A stretch of DNA of 64,000 nt from Nitrospirota bacterium (GCA_029261135.1 JAJDBX010000006.1:1-64000); one strand, 5' to 3'. Counted from the stretch's first letter, positions 16,667 through 27,700 are shown. Translations and numbers: made by a program. Notes: a model not told the origin generated them from the letters alone.

Positions 16667-16784
16667 TTTTTTTTCTTTTACCCCACTTTAACAAAGAAGG
16701 TCAAGGAAGGATTTCAAGTCCCTTGACTCTCGGCAAACTGCCCGTTATCCTTTCATCCCATCCATTTTAAATAAAGGAGTTGCC

Positions 16785-17708
16785 ATGCCCGATCCACTTC
16801 CCACCGAAAAGCAATTTTCTCTCATCCGTCTGCTCATTGCATTGGCTTGGGCGGATGGCGAAATCAACACGCACGAATTGAATTTTCTGAAAGATTTCTT
16901 TTTCAAGCTCGACCTGAGCGGTGAAGACTGGGCCAAAATCGAAGTCTATTTAGAAGACCCCATCCCACCGGAAGAAGCAGAGGTCTTGATTCAAGATTTT
17001 GTGAAGCTCATGGGGGGATCAAAGGAGCGGGAGGCGGTGATCGCCTCGATGGAGAAAATGATTTCGGCGGATGGCAGAAATTCTCCAGAGGAGGAAGCAT
17101 TTTTAAAGCAGTGCACCGAGATGTTTCGAAACAGTGGCCCTGCTTCCTCCCTCATCGGTGGGCTTCGTGGCCTTTTCCGAAACACTCTGATGAAACCGGC
17201 GGCTGTTTCAAAACGCGCCGAGGAAATCGATGATTTCCTCAACAACCGTATTCTGTTTAAAGTACGCCGAAAACTCGAACGGGATAAACTGAGTTTGGAG
17301 GCTGATCCCGAGGCCCTGGCCTATGCCTCCCTTTTTGCGGGTCTACTGGGTTTTGTGGCTGCTGCCCAGGATGGTGTTTCCGAGGTGGAACTTCAGGTGT
17401 TGAAAAAAAGTTTAAAAGATATGGCGGGTTTTGATGAAGAGGGGCTTGCGATTATTACCTCTGTTGTAGAAGATGCTGCCGCAAAAGGTTTGGATGCTTT
17501 TAGTATGGCGCGCCGGTTTTATAATCACAGCAGCAAAGCCCAACGGGAACAATTGCTGGATTGTATGTTTGATGTGGCGGGCGCGGATGATGATTTGTCG
17601 CATGTAGAGCATGAGGCCACTCGTACGATTTCCGACAGTTTAAAGTTTTCAAATCGGGAGTTTATTGCGGCGAAGTTGCGGTATCGGGAACGGGCGAATG
17701 GCGGGTAG
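16785..17708 (+). CDS. TerB-like protein with two repeats
   Basis: 307 residues, all helical, with a clear AAAGGAG site. The N-terminal third ('LLIALAWADGEINTHELNFLKDFF' and 'KMISADGRNSPEEEAFLKQ') shows the acidic 'ADG.I...E' loops of TerB/DUF533 domains. A second weaker repeat follows after residue 180 ('GLLGFVAAAQDGVSEVELQVLKKSL', 'GADDDLSHVEHEATRTI'). These domains bind divalent metal through the acidic loops and occur in stress and tellurite-associated proteins; the cellular role is unknown. No signal or membrane segment. It is probably a separate unit from the mutase gene. Confidence 0.72.
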   Translation: MPDPLPTEKQFSLIRLLIALAWADGEINTHELNFLKDFFFKLDLSGEDWAKIEVYLEDPIPPEEAEVLIQDFVKLMGGSKEREAVIASMEKMISADGRNSPEEEAFLKQCTEMFRNSGPASSLIGGLRGLFRNTLMKPAAVSKRAEEIDDFLNNRILFKVRRKLERDKLSLEADPEALAYASLFAGLLGFVAAAQDGVSEVELQVLKKSLKDMAGFDEEGLAIITSVVEDAAAKGLDAFSMARRFYNHSSKAQREQLLDCMFDVAGADDDLSHVEHEATRTISDSLKFSNREFIAAKLRYRERANGG

Positions 17709-17768
17709 GTTGATGTGGTAATTGGATCGTGTCGACTATGTTCTCTTCTGAAATATTTTCTGGATGTA

Positions 17769-17797
17769 GAGCAGTAATTACATTATAATTACTGCTC
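17769..17797. promoter_or_regulatory. Palindromic operator over the mazEF promoter
   Basis: GAGCAGTAATTA-catta-TAATTACTGCTC is a perfect 12-bp inverted repeat with a 5-bp centre. A TATAAT -10 box (17784-17789) lies inside it. It ends 28 bp before the mazE start. This is the expected site for autorepression by the AbrB-fold antitoxin alone or in complex with toxin. Confidence 0.75.
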
Positions 17798-17824
17798 CTG
17801 GATTAAAATCAAAAGGTGATGTTT

Positions 17825-18079
17825 ATGGCCCAGATTGTAAGAATCGGAAATTCTAAAGGCGTAAGAATCCCCAAAGCGCTCATTGAGGAAGCGCAGCTTG
17901 AAGGAAAAGAGCTCAAATTTAGACTGGTTAAAGGGGGGCTAATGATTTCGCCATCAGAGAACCCTAGAGAGGGTTGGGCTGAAGCGATTCAAATTTCTCA
18001 GTCAACGCGTGGGCTTGAACCGATTGACGGTGAATGGTTGGACGCTCCTCTCGTATCCGATGATGAGTGGCAATGGTAA
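17825..18079 (+). CDS. mazE: MazE-type antitoxin (AbrB/SpoVT fold)
   Basis: About 84 residues from the ATG at 17825, with AAAGG 8 bp upstream. ATG 17819 or GTG 17816 are alternatives. The N-terminus 'AQIVRIGNSKGVRIPKALIEEAQL' is the swapped-hairpin AbrB DNA-binding domain. The acidic tail ('EPIDGEWLDAPLVSDDEWQW') is the part that wraps and inhibits MazF. The stop overlaps the toxin start (ATGGTAA), giving translational coupling. It is preceded by a palindromic operator. Confidence 0.88.
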   Translation: MAQIVRIGNSKGVRIPKALIEEAQLEGKELKFRLVKGGLMISPSENPREGWAEAIQISQSTRGLEPIDGEWLDAPLVSDDEWQW

Positions 18080-18402
18080 AACCCTTCATTAGCCGCTTTC
18101 AAGTGTGGCTTGTCCAACTTGATCCTAGCAGGGGGAGAGAAATAAAAAAAACGCGGCCTTGTGTTGTCGTATCTCCTGATGAATTGGCTTCATTGTCAAC
18201 CATATTAGTCGCTCCAATGACAACGAAGGGCTTTGATTATCCTTGCAGAATAAAGTGTCAATTTCAAAAAAAACAAGGAAAGATACTCCTTGATCAAATT
18301 CGGTCCGTAGATAAAACAAGACTAGTGAAAAAATTGGGGTCAATCAGTAAACCGACACAAATTGAGATATGTGCACTTTTACAAGAAATGTTTTCATATT
18401 AG
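18073..18402 (+). CDS. mazF: MazF-type mRNA interferase toxin
   Basis: About 109 residues from the ATG at 18073; the ORF track uses a GTG two codons earlier. 'RFQVWLVQLDPSRGREIKKTRPCVVVSPDE' contains the conserved K-T-R-P core, 'ILVAPMTTKG' and 'GKILLDQIRSVDKTRLVKKLG' contain the Q-I-R-(S/T)-(V/I)-D active region. The fold is an SH3-like barrel ribonuclease that cuts mRNA at short sequences. The complete toxin and antitoxin look functional. No mobile-element genes adjoin the pair. Confidence 0.9.
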   Translation: MVKPFISRFQVWLVQLDPSRGREIKKTRPCVVVSPDELASLSTILVAPMTTKGFDYPCRIKCQFQKKQGKILLDQIRSVDKTRLVKKLGSISKPTQIEICALLQEMFSY

Positions 18403-18507
18403 GTAATCGTGAAGCGAATCCATCCTTCAACCTGACCACATAATACCTTGCTTGTTTCTAAGTTGAGTCGTGGCCCAGCAAATTTTCTTGGTTGTCGGAA
18501 ATCAAGG

Positions 18508-19008
18508 ATGGCAATACTGAATAATATGACTTCTACAGAAATTGCTGCATGGTGGGGTGCAATTATTGCGTCGGTTGTTCTGATATGGGACATGTATAAG
18601 TGGAAAATACAGGGCCCACGATTGCTTATGGTGTTGTCGCCGAACATGCTGGTACTTGGAGATCCATCGCGTGAAGGGAAGACATGGGTATCGGTAGTCG
18701 TGACGAATATTGGGGATCGTCCAACGACGATTAAAGGTGTTGGGATGGAATACTATACCAATTGGTATAAGCGACTTCGGAACCAAGCCGATAAAGCTGC
18801 TACATTTCCTAATCCGAGTGATAGGTTTCCGCTTCCTCGGGTTCTTACTCCTGGGGACGAATGGAATGGCCTTATTCCTCAAGAGCGCCAAGGTAAAGTA
18901 ATGAATCTCGAAGAAATGTCTCAATCTGGCCACCTAATGATTTGGCTCTCGAGATCAGATAGAAAACAAGCGCTACGAAAAAGAATTATTATAATAAATG
19001 ATTCCTAA
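18508..19008 (+). CDS. Hypothetical single-span membrane protein
   Basis: About 166 residues. The ORF is open from 18448, but the ATG at 18508 (MAILNNM) or 18526 (MTSTEIAAWWG) is a more likely start. One N-terminal membrane helix ('IAAWWGAIIASVVLIWDMYKW') is followed by a soluble domain with beta character ('TWVSVVVTNIGDRPTTIKGVGMEYY'), a pattern seen in small membrane-anchored proteins with an immunoglobulin-like or NTF2-like periplasmic or cytosolic part. No recognised family. It has a shorter, more A+T-rich look than neighbouring metabolic genes, consistent with an accessory origin next to mazEF. Confidence 0.55.
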   Translation: MAILNNMTSTEIAAWWGAIIASVVLIWDMYKWKIQGPRLLMVLSPNMLVLGDPSREGKTWVSVVVTNIGDRPTTIKGVGMEYYTNWYKRLRNQADKAATFPNPSDRFPLPRVLTPGDEWNGLIPQERQGKVMNLEEMSQSGHLMIWLSRSDRKQALRKRIIIINDS

Positions 19009-19088
19009 AAGGAAACTGTGCTCAGGCGTCAAAAATCGTATTTCGAGCTTTGTTCTGACGGATATGGGGAATTTTATAATCTACTTAA

Positions 19089-19562
19089 ATGATTATGCAT
19101 AAAATAATTCCAATAGTATTTCTTTTTATTTTCATTTCGGGTTGTGGTGATATCGAAGAAGATAAAATTGATAACACTCCCTTGAAAGTCACTTTGATTC
19201 TTAGAGACCGCTTGAAAGCGGAATCCAGTACTTTTGCACAAGGCGATACGATTGAGTTTTTTCTAACAGTGACGAACGATAGCACTGAAGCAAAAACTTT
19301 AGATTTTAGCACCGGGAAACAAGTCGATTTTTATATCACATTATCATCAGATCCCACGGTATTATGGCGCTGGTCGGATGATCAAGCATTTATTCAAGCC
19401 GCAACAACATTAGTGGTTGCGGCACAATCTACCATTACTGTTACAGGAACCTGGGATCAAGTGCTCTCAGATGAAACGAATCTAAGCACTGGAACTTATA
19501 CGGCCTTTGCTTCACTCTTAGATCAGTCTCCGACAGATGAATTTAATTTTTCGGTTCAGTAA
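19089..19562 (+). CDS. BsuPI-domain lipoprotein
   Basis: 157 residues. A signal peptide with lipobox 'FISGC' (Cys near residue 19) makes it a lipoprotein. The rest matches the BsuPI (intracellular proteinase inhibitor) beta-sandwich: 'GDTIEFFLTVTNDSTEAKTLDFSTGKQVDFYI', 'LWRWSDDQAFIQAATTLVV' and a closing 'TVTGTWDQ'. In Bacillus the family inhibits a serine protease, but most exported bacterial members have no known target. It stands alone, just upstream of the pyrimidine leader. Confidence 0.75.
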   Translation: MIMHKIIPIVFLFIFISGCGDIEEDKIDNTPLKVTLILRDRLKAESSTFAQGDTIEFFLTVTNDSTEAKTLDFSTGKQVDFYITLSSDPTVLWRWSDDQAFIQAATTLVVAAQSTITVTGTWDQVLSDETNLSTGTYTAFASLLDQSPTDEFNFSVQ

Positions 19563-19658
19563 GGATGTATAATAAATGAATCATTTAGGATCTTTGTGTC
19601 CTTGATCTCCATAAGGATAGAGAAAACCCTCACTTGACTGAGTTCGACCAAATATCCC

Positions 19659-19687
19659 TTGACATCTTTCTATCGAACTGAATAATA
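19659..19687 (+). promoter_or_regulatory. Promoter of the pyrimidine operon
   Basis: TTGACA (19659-19664), a 17-bp spacer and ATAATA (19682-19687). It precedes the attenuator leader by about 40 bp and pyrR by about 170 bp, which leaves space for a leader transcript. Confidence 0.6.
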
Positions 19688-19725
19688 TGTCTTGTTATTT
19701 TGTTCCTTTAAACTGGTTCTGTGAA

Positions 19726-19806
19726 GCCGGAAAGGGGAGATCGTGTGGCATTGCACAAAGTCTAAACCTTCTTCGGCATTTTACCCCGGGAGAAGGTTTT
19801 TTTTTG
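19726..19806 (+). promoter_or_regulatory. PyrR-type attenuator leader with intrinsic terminator
   Basis: aaaccttct (19764-19772) and agaaggttt (19791-19799) form a 9-bp stem followed by a run of T to 19806, an intrinsic terminator ahead of pyrR. An upstream segment gccggaaagg (19726-19735) can pair instead with ccttcttcggc (19768-19778), forming a competing antiterminator with an internal loop. Two exclusive folds upstream of pyrR are what PyrR/UMP attenuation requires. The classical PyrR-binding loop was not matched base by base. Confidence 0.6.
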
Positions 19807-19857
19807 AAATAAACCCCTTATTTACTGCACTTTTATTGTAGGATTATTGCCGGAATT

Positions 19858-20397
19858 ATGGGAACGGTTATTTTAAATTCGCATGAAATTCTGCGCGTAC
19901 TCACGCGTATTGCGCATGAAATTCTTGAGCGAAACGAAGGCGCGAAAGAGATCATATTGGTGGGCATCCAAACAGGTGGGGTCCACCTCGCAAAACGGAT
20001 TGCGCACTTCATTGGAAAAATTGAAGGGACAACACCGCCGACCGGCACACTGGATATTACCTTGTATCGAGATGATTTAGCGGCGCGGAAGGAATACCCG
20101 ACCCTAAAAAAAACAGACATCCCAGTGGATATGAACGATAAAAAAGTGGTCCTCGTGGACGATGTCCTTTTTACGGGACGCACAATTCGGGCGGCGATGG
20201 ATTCCCTCATTGATTTGGGTCGTCCGAAAGAAATTCAGTTGGCGGTCTTAGTGGATCGCGGTCATCGGGAACTTCCCATCCGGGCCGACTATGTGGGCAA
20301 AAACCTTCCGACCGCATTTCACGAAAAAGTGGAAGTGCTCCTTGAAGAAGTGGGTGAAGAAGATCGTGTTCTGCTCAATCGAGGACAGAAAAATTAA
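19858..20397 (+). CDS. pyrR: PyrR, pyrimidine operon regulator / uracil phosphoribosyltransferase
   Basis: 179 residues, normal length. The PRPP-binding loop '[20 protein letters not shown]' is exact for the family, with '[16 protein letters not shown]' at the pyrophosphate loop and '[22 protein letters not shown]' near the C-terminus. In characterised bacteria PyrR binds leader RNA with UMP and promotes termination, with weak UPRT activity. The terminator immediately upstream supports attenuation here. It is the first gene of the pyr operon, 26 bp before pyrB. Confidence 0.93.
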   Translation: MGTVILNSHEILRVLTRIAHEILERNEGAKEIILVGIQTGGVHLAKRIAHFIGKIEGTTPPTGTLDITLYRDDLAARKEYPTLKKTDIPVDMNDKKVVLVDDVLFTGRTIRAAMDSLIDLGRPKEIQLAVLVDRGHRELPIRADYVGKNLPTAFHEKVEVLLEEVGEEDRVLLNRGQKN

Positions 20398-20423
20398 GAC
20401 CAAATTTAAACTTAGGTTGTACT

Positions 20424-21350
20424 GTGGAACTTAAACGGAAAGATATTCTTTCACTTTCCGACTTGGATCGGGAAGAGATTGATTTGATTCTGCAAACTGC
20501 GGATTCCTTTAAGGAGGTTTCCACCCGCGAGATCAAAAAAGTACCTGCCCTTCGAGGAAAAACAGTTATTAACCTCTTTTTCGAACCGAGCACGCGGACA
20601 CGCACGTCTTTTGAATTGGCCGGAAAACGCCTTTCCGCTGACGTGATCAATATTTCATCAACTGGAAGCAGCACGGTAAAAGGGGAAAGCCTGCTTGATA
20701 CGGCACGAAATATTGAAGCGATGCATTCTGACTTTATCATTGTGCGACATGCCTCATCCGGGGTGCCACAGTTTTTAGCGAAATCCCTCCAAAGTGCTGT
20801 GATTAATGCCGGTGACGGGGCACATGCGCATCCGAGCCAAGGGCTCTTGGATTTGTTGACCATTAAAGAAGCCAAAGGCACACTCGAAGGCTTGAAAGTC
20901 GTGATTGTGGGCGATATCCTGCACGGCCGTGTGGCACATTCGGATATTCATGGGCTGTTGAAATATGGCGCAGATATTCACTTGGTGGCTCCGCCCACTT
21001 TAATTCCAATCGGCATCGAGCTTTGGGGCGTCACGGTTCATTACCACTTGGATGAAGCCTTGCACGACGCTGATGTGGTCATCTTACTGAGATTACAATT
21101 AGAACGACAGAACACCGCTTATTTCCCGACACTCAGAGAATATGCAAAATTGTACGGTCTGGATCGACGGCGTTTGTCCTTAGCCAAAGAAGATGCCTTG
21201 GTCATGCACCCGGGCCCGATTAATCGCGGTGTGGAGGTGACCTCCGAGGTGGCAGATGGCCTTTCTTCTGTCATTCTAAAACAGGTTTCAAATGGAATCG
21301 CCGTTCGCATGGCGCTCCTTTTTTTACTTTCAGGGGGAAAGAATGACTGA
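20424..21350 (+). CDS. pyrB: Aspartate carbamoyltransferase catalytic subunit
   Basis: 308 residues from a GTG. The carbamoyl phosphate site '[19 protein letters not shown]' is complete, '[11 protein letters not shown]' and '[18 protein letters not shown]' carry conserved binding residues, and '[13 protein letters not shown]' forms the aspartate loop. It condenses carbamoyl phosphate and aspartate in step two of UMP synthesis. No pyrI regulatory subunit is nearby, so it is probably of the unregulated trimeric or PyrC-associated type. Its end overlaps pyrC by 8 bp. Confidence 0.94.
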   Translation: MELKRKDILSLSDLDREEIDLILQTADSFKEVSTREIKKVPALRGKTVINLFFEPSTRTRTSFELAGKRLSADVINISSTGSSTVKGESLLDTARNIEAMHSDFIIVRHASSGVPQFLAKSLQSAVINAGDGAHAHPSQGLLDLLTIKEAKGTLEGLKVVIVGDILHGRVAHSDIHGLLKYGADIHLVAPPTLIPIGIELWGVTVHYHLDEALHDADVVILLRLQLERQNTAYFPTLREYAKLYGLDRRRLSLAKEDALVMHPGPINRGVEVTSEVADGLSSVILKQVSNGIAVRMALLFLLSGGKND

Positions 21351-22632
21351 ACACGCAGCATCAATATTAATTAAAGGCGGCCGCATTATTGACCCTGCAC
21401 AGGGCAGAGACGAGATTGGAGACTTGCTGGTCGAAAATGGTGTCATTCTAGAAATCGCCTCATCTATCCCCTTACCGAATGCCGCTTGTTTAGAAATTGA
21501 TGCCGTCGGGAAAATTGTGAGCCCTGGACTGATTGATCTCCATTGCCATGTGCGTGAGCCGGGTTTCGAATATAAGGAAACGGTTGCATCCGCGACTGCC
21601 GCCGCCGCTGCAGGCGGATTTACGACCATCTGTTGTATGCCGAATACGAATCCTGTGAATGATAATCAATCGGTGACCGAGTTTATCCTCGAAAAAACGG
21701 CAAGTGAAGGAAAGGTGCGCATCTTACCCATTGGGGCGATCACAAAAGGACAAAAGGGCAAAGAGCTGGCGGAAATGGGGGAGTTGGTCTCGGCGGGTTG
21801 TGTCGCTGTATCCGATGATGGTCTTCCCGTGATGAACAGCCAGGTTATGCGACAAGCCATGTCTTATGCAAAAATATTTGACATTCCTGTCATCGACCAC
21901 TGCGAAGATTTAAATCTGACGAATAACGGGGTCATTTTCGAAGGTGAGGTCTCAACCCGACTGGGCTTGAAGGGGATTCCCGCTTCATCTGAAACGGTGA
22001 TGGTGGCTCGGGATATCGCCCTGGCCGAGTTGACGGGGGCCCGTGTGCATCTCGCACATATCAGTACGGCAAGCTCTGTGCACTTGATTCGAGAAGCAAA
22101 ACGGCGCGGCATCACCGTAACCGCCGAAACCTGCCCCCATTATTTTACGCTGACAGATGAAGCCGTGGGTTGTTACAGCGCCAACGCAAAAATGAAACCG
22201 CCGTTGGCCCAAGAGTTGGATCAGGCCGAAGTCCGCGCGGGTTTGGCCGATGGCACGATTGACCTCATTGCAACGGATCATGCCCCGCATGCGGCCGATG
22301 AAAAAGAACAAGCCTTGGATTGCTCACCCTTCGGCATTATCGGGCTTGAAACGGCTTTACCCCTTTCACTGGCTTTGGTCGAAAAAGGGATCTTGAGTTT
22401 ACCGGAAGTGATTCAAAAACTGACGTCTGAACCAGCAAGAATTCTTGGGAAAAAGATTGGACACTTGGGCATCGGTGGCATTGCAGACATTACCATCATC
22501 GATCCAGAAGCGGAATGGCTGGTGAAAGAGCAAGACTTTAAGTCCTTGAGTAAAAACTCACCCTTTATAGGATGGACTTTAAAAGGACGTGCCACTGCGG
22601 TCATTGTGGGTGGCAAGTTGATTAAAAATTAA
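21343..22632 (+). CDS. pyrC: Dihydroorotase
   Basis: 429 residues from the ATG at 21343, with CAGGGGGAAA upstream; the ORF-track start at 21292 lies inside pyrB. This is the long type I dihydroorotase form. Zinc ligands are in '[10 protein letters not shown]', 'VSDDGLPV' and 'HCEDLNLT', and '[17 protein letters not shown]' and '[12 protein letters not shown]' follow as expected for the amidohydrolase barrel. It cyclises carbamoyl aspartate to dihydroorotate. Overlap with pyrB suggests coupled translation and possibly a PyrB-PyrC complex. Confidence 0.94.
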   Translation: MTEHAASILIKGGRIIDPAQGRDEIGDLLVENGVILEIASSIPLPNAACLEIDAVGKIVSPGLIDLHCHVREPGFEYKETVASATAAAAAGGFTTICCMPNTNPVNDNQSVTEFILEKTASEGKVRILPIGAITKGQKGKELAEMGELVSAGCVAVSDDGLPVMNSQVMRQAMSYAKIFDIPVIDHCEDLNLTNNGVIFEGEVSTRLGLKGIPASSETVMVARDIALAELTGARVHLAHISTASSVHLIREAKRRGITVTAETCPHYFTLTDEAVGCYSANAKMKPPLAQELDQAEVRAGLADGTIDLIATDHAPHAADEKEQALDCSPFGIIGLETALPLSLALVEKGILSLPEVIQKLTSEPARILGKKIGHLGIGGIADITIIDPEAEWLVKEQDFKSLSKNSPFIGWTLKGRATAVIVGGKLIKN

Positions 22633-22635
22633 AAT

Positions 22636-23748
22636 ATGACAAATCAAGCCATACTATTATTAGAAGACGGCACCGTATTTCGAGGCAGATCTTTCGGTGC
22701 TGAAGGCGAATCAGTCGGTGAGATTGTATTTAATACCAGCATGACGGGTTACCAAGAAATTTTGTCTGATCCCTCATACAAAGGCCAGCTGATCACCATG
22801 ACCTATCCCCTCATTGGAAACTACGGCGTCAACTCAGAAGATTTTGAATCTGAGAAGCTTTGGCTGGAAGGTTTTATCGTCAAAGAATATACCGGCTTCT
22901 CTAGCAACTGGCGTTCAGACGAAGCCCTCGATTTGCTTTTAAAACGCCGTGGCATTGTCGCAATTGATCAAATTGATACACGTGCCCTGACCAAGAAAAT
23001 TAGAGAGCGGGGTGCCATGCAGGGCATTCTTTCGACAAAGTCAGATGATATCGATGCGCTTCTTCAAAAACTGAAAGCGGTGCCATCATTGGTGGGGCAA
23101 GATCTGGTTTCTCAAGTCACATGCACTGAACCCTATGTTTGGGAGAATGGCAAAAAATTAGAAGTCGGGCAGGGCGGGGAGGCGGCAACCCAATTTCACG
23201 TGGCTGTTTATGATTTCGGGGTGAAATGGAATATTTTAAATAGGCTCAATGCTTTAAATTGTCGTGTGACCGTCGTGCCTGCCAATACCACAGCCGAAAC
23301 AGTTTTGGCAATGGATATCGACGGGATCCTTTTATCCAACGGGCCGGGAGATCCTGAAGGTCTACCTTATGCCGTCAAAAATATTAAGACGCTGCTCGGA
23401 AAAAAACCAATTTTTGGGATCTGTCTCGGTCATCAACTATTGGGACTGGCCTTGGGGGCAAAGTGCAGCAAAATGAAATTCGGTCATCACGGCGGCAACC
23501 AGCCTGTGAAGGAGCTGTTAACAGGCCGCGTACAAATCACGGCTCAAAATCACGGCTTTGCCATTGATCTTTCTGAGATTGAAGATGAAGTCGAGGTGAC
23601 ACACATTAATCTCAATGATCGATCCGTCGAAGGCTTGCGTCATCGCTCCCTGCCTGCTTCCTCAGTTCAATATCATCCTGAAGCCGCGCCGGGGCCGCAT
23701 GATGCCGCGTTTTTCTTTAAAGATTTTGTCGATTCTTTTTCAAAATAA
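22636..23748 (+). CDS. carA: Carbamoyl phosphate synthase small subunit
   Basis: 370 residues. The N-terminal CPSase small domain ('[38 protein letters not shown]') is followed by a class I glutamine amidotransferase with the nucleophile Cys in '[15 protein letters not shown]', '[13 protein letters not shown]' and the His-Glu pair in '[13 protein letters not shown]'. It supplies ammonia to CarB through an internal tunnel. It starts 4 bp after pyrC. It is separated from carB by an inserted sppA-like gene. Confidence 0.94.
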   Translation: MTNQAILLLEDGTVFRGRSFGAEGESVGEIVFNTSMTGYQEILSDPSYKGQLITMTYPLIGNYGVNSEDFESEKLWLEGFIVKEYTGFSSNWRSDEALDLLLKRRGIVAIDQIDTRALTKKIRERGAMQGILSTKSDDIDALLQKLKAVPSLVGQDLVSQVTCTEPYVWENGKKLEVGQGGEAATQFHVAVYDFGVKWNILNRLNALNCRVTVVPANTTAETVLAMDIDGILLSNGPGDPEGLPYAVKNIKTLLGKKPIFGICLGHQLLGLALGAKCSKMKFGHHGGNQPVKELLTGRVQITAQNHGFAIDLSEIEDEVEVTHINLNDRSVEGLRHRSLPASSVQYHPEAAPGPHDAAFFFKDFVDSFSK

Positions 23749-23758
23749 GGGAGACAGT

Positions 23759-24733
23759 ATGATTAAGAAAACACATCAGGTTTTGTTTCTCCTATTGGTA
23801 TTTCTATTATCGGGATTATCCTCCGGCTGCATTTACAACATTTCTCTTTTACCCAAACCGGGACCGCTGAAAGAAATGGTGCTGAGTGGAGAAGGGATTC
23901 ATAAGATTGCCTTGATCGATATTTCTGGTTTTATCTCAAAAGAAAAACCGCAAGGATTGATTCAAAGTCCGGACATGGTATCCCGCATTAAAGAAGAACT
24001 GACCGTCGCGGAAAAAGATGAGAATGTCAAGGCCGTACTCTTGCGCATTAACAGCCCCGGCGGAACCATTACAGCCTCTGACTTGATTTATCATGAAGTG
24101 ATGCAATTCAAAAAAAAGACGGGCAAAAAGGTGATCGCCTCGATTATGGATGTCGGTGCATCCGGAGCATACTACATTGCTATGGCGGCCGATAAGCTTG
24201 TTGTGCATCCAACTTCTGTCACCGGTAGCATTGGTGTGATTATGATGCACATGAATCTCGAAGGTTTGATGGAAAAGGTCGGCATATCGGCAGAATCGAT
24301 TAAATCCGGGCCATTAAAAGATATGGGTTCTCCGGTGAAAGCACTCTCCACTGAATCCCGCGCGGTGCTTCAAGGCGTGATTGACGATATGTATCAGCGA
24401 TTTTTGAGTGTGATCAAAACAGGAAGGAAAAATTTGACTGCGGATCAAATTGAAACATTGGCGGATGGAAGGATTTATACATCCTCTGAAGCGCTTGAAG
24501 TGGGTCTTGTCGATCAAATTGGCTACCTTGAAGAGGTCATTGAGCTGACCCAGTCGGAAGCCGGAATCAAAGAAGCAAAAGTCGTCGTATACAGCCGCTC
24601 CGGAGGCATTAAAAATAATATCTATTCTGAGATGTTTGTGAAACCGGAACGCCCTTTCTCTGTTTGGGGGATTGATCCAAAACACTTGCTTCAAGGCGGC
24701 TCCGCACAGTTTCTTTATCTTTGGATGCCATAA
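23759..24733 (+). CDS. sppA: SppA-type S49 peptidase lipoprotein, inserted in the car operon
   Basis: 324 residues from the ATG at 23759, with AGGGAGAC upstream; the ORF-track start lies inside carA. A signal peptide with lipobox 'LSSGC' marks a lipoprotein. The S49 domain carries '[18 protein letters not shown]', the nucleophile Ser in '[18 protein letters not shown]' and the catalytic Lys in '[13 protein letters not shown]'. This is the short, single-domain SppA that degrades leftover signal peptides. Its location between carA and carB is unusual and must place it under pyrimidine control unless it has its own promoter, which I do not see. Confidence 0.88.
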   Translation: MIKKTHQVLFLLLVFLLSGLSSGCIYNISLLPKPGPLKEMVLSGEGIHKIALIDISGFISKEKPQGLIQSPDMVSRIKEELTVAEKDENVKAVLLRINSPGGTITASDLIYHEVMQFKKKTGKKVIASIMDVGASGAYYIAMAADKLVVHPTSVTGSIGVIMMHMNLEGLMEKVGISAESIKSGPLKDMGSPVKALSTESRAVLQGVIDDMYQRFLSVIKTGRKNLTADQIETLADGRIYTSSEALEVGLVDQIGYLEEVIELTQSEAGIKEAKVVVYSRSGGIKNNIYSEMFVKPERPFSVWGIDPKHLLQGGSAQFLYLWMP

Positions 24734-24735
24734 AA

Positions 24736-27700
24736 ATGCCGAAAAGAACGGACATCAAAAAAATTCTTATTATCGGTCCGGGTCCAATTGTCATCGGACA
24801 AGCCTGTGAATTTGACTACTCAGGCACACAGGCCTGCAAGGCATTGCGGGATGAAGGCTATCAGGTTATTTTGGTCAATAGTAACCCTGCGACGATTATG
24901 ACCGATCCTGATGTGGCAAACCGAACCTATATCGAACCGATTACCGTCGAATTTTTAAGAGAGGTGATTAAACGGGAAGATCCTGATGCCATCCTCCCGA
25001 CTATGGGAGGACAAACTGCATTGAACATCGCACTCAAGCTTGCCGATGCGGGCATACTGGAAGAATTTGGCGTGGAACTGATCGGGGCCAATTATGAGTC
25101 GATCAAACGGGCAGAAGACAGAGAATCTTTTAAGCGTGTAATTGAAGAAGCAGGCTTACTTTATACTGAAAGTGAGACTGCAACAAATATTGATGAAGCC
25201 ACTGTAACTCTTGAGAAAATAGGTTTTCCAGCGATCATACGTCCTTCCTTCACTCTCGGAGGCACAGGCGGCAGCATTGCTTACAATATCGAAGAATTTA
25301 AAAAAGGTGTGCAATCCGCATTGGCAAGTTCTCCAATTCATGAGGCTTTAATCGAGCAGTCGGTGATCGGATGGAAAGAATTTGAACTGGAGCTGATGCG
25401 AGACAAAAATGACAATGTGGTCGTCGTCTGTTCGATTGAAAATCTTGATCCGATGGGGGTACACACCGGGGATTCCATCACAGTCGCCCCGATTCAAACT
25501 TTGACTGATAAAGAGTATCAGATTATGCGGGATGCCGCGATTAAAATTATTCGCGGTGTCGGAGTGGACACAGGGGGATCCAATATTCAATTTTCTTTGA
25601 ATCCCCAAAATGGAGATATGCGTGTCATCGAAATGAATCCGCGGGTCTCTCGTAGTTCGGCATTGGCCTCAAAAGCCACGGGTTTTCCCATTGCAAAAAT
25701 TGCGGCCAAACTTTCTGTGGGAATGACGCTTGATGAAATACAAAATGATATTACTTCAGTGACCCCGGCTTCTTTTGAGCCGACACTCGATTATGTCGTG
25801 GTGAAGGTCCCCCGCTTTGCTTTTGAAAAATTCCCACACATGGATCGGACCCTTTCGCTTCAAATGAAGTCTGTGGGGGAAGTCATGGCGATCGGACGTA
25901 ATTTTAAAGAAGCATTTTTAAAAGCCTATCGTTCACTGGATGTCAATCGACATGGGATGGAATCCCAATACACCAGAGAAGACCTCGCTGAACTCAAGAA
26001 GCGGCTTGCACGTCCGACCTTTAATCAAATTTCTCAAGTGCTGGACGCCATGCGGCTCGATGTTTCAATGGATGAAATCTTTCAAATTACCCGAATCGAC
26101 CGGTGGTTTCTCAATCAACTTAAAGAAATCCTTGAAGTGGAATCTCAACTTAAATTAGAAGGGGAGGGTAATGTCGCACTGCTCCGAGTTGCAAAAAGAT
26201 CCGGTTTTTCAGACCGACAAATTGGAAAATTGATACAGAAAAAAGAAAAAGAAGTGACTGCATGGCGAAAGAAAGAGGGGATTTTGCCTGTTTATAAACG
26301 GGTGGATACTTGCGGTGCAGAGTTTGAAGCCTTGACACCCTATCTTTATTCGACCTATGAAAGCGAATGCGAAGCGAATCCCACAGATATTAAGAAGGTG
26401 GTGATCTTAGGGAGCGGCCCCAATCGGATCGGGCAGGGAATCGAGTTTGACTATTGTTGTGTCCATGCGGCACTGGCCTCAAAAGAAGCGGGGTATGAAA
26501 GTATTATGATCAACTGTAATCCCGAGACGGTCAGTACCGATTACGATACCTCGGATCGACTTTATTTTGAACCCTTGACCTTGGAAGATGTCACGCACAT
26601 TCTGGACTTGGAGAAGCCACTCGGCGTTGTCGTGCAATTTGGTGGGCAAACACCCCTGAAATTGGCCGAAGTTTTGACAAAACAAGGGATCAAAATATTG
26701 GGAACCTCTTCAGACGCAATTGACCGGGCAGAAGACCGCGAGCGTTTCAAAGCCTTGATTGATAAGCTCGGTTTGACACAACCTGAAAATGGTCTCGCAA
26801 ATTCTGTTCTTGAGGCAGAGCGGATTGCAGAGGCCATTTCCTATCCTGTCATGGTACGTCCATCCTATGTCTTGGGTGGGCGGGCGATGGAAATTATATA
26901 CGACCGCGCCAGCCTTAAAACCTATATGGAATATGCCATGAATGCATCCCCGGATCATCCTATCTTAATTGATGAGTATATCCAGGATGCGATTGAGATT
27001 GATGTGGACGCTATTTCTGATGGCACCGATGTTTTTGTGGCAGGCATTATGGAACATATTGAAGAAGCGGGGGTGCATTCAGGTGATTCTGCCTGTGCCT
27101 TGCCCCCATTTTCCCTCAGCGAATCAGCCTTGAAATCCATAAGGAAGCAAACCATTGCTTTAGCGAAAGAACTCCATGTGATTGGCTTGATGAATATCCA
27201 ATTTGCTGTCAAAAATAAAGCCGTTTATATTATAGAAGTCAATCCGAGAGGCTCAAGAACAGTGCCTTTCGTGAGTAAAACCATCGGCCAACCTTTAGCA
27301 AAAATCGCAATGAAGGCCGTGTTGGGTATCACACTGAAAGAACAAGGTATTTCAGAGAAACCGCTCCATCATGTGGCAGTCAAAGAGGCGGTCTTCCCTT
27401 TTAAACGTTTTAAAATGGACTCAATTTTAGGGCCTGAAATGAAATCGACAGGGGAGGTGATGGGAATCGATTCTAATTTTGGCGGAGCTTTTGCCAAGGC
27501 AGAAATTGCTGCTGAAAATGCTTTGCCCACCTCTGGAACCGTATTTTTAAGTGTAAAAGATCAAGACAAGGTTATGCTTTCGCCCATTGCCAATCGGCTA
27601 CATGAAATCGGTTTCAAGTTACTGGCAACTTCAGGAACAGCTGAATATTTACAGCAGCTTGGGCTTAGCGTGGACTCCGTTAAAAAAGTACAGGAAGGCC

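Noticed and set aside
16699-16727. Terminator after the acyl-CoA mutase gene
   Set aside because: gtcaagg/ccttgac can form a hairpin, but there is no T-run and the stem is only 7 bp.
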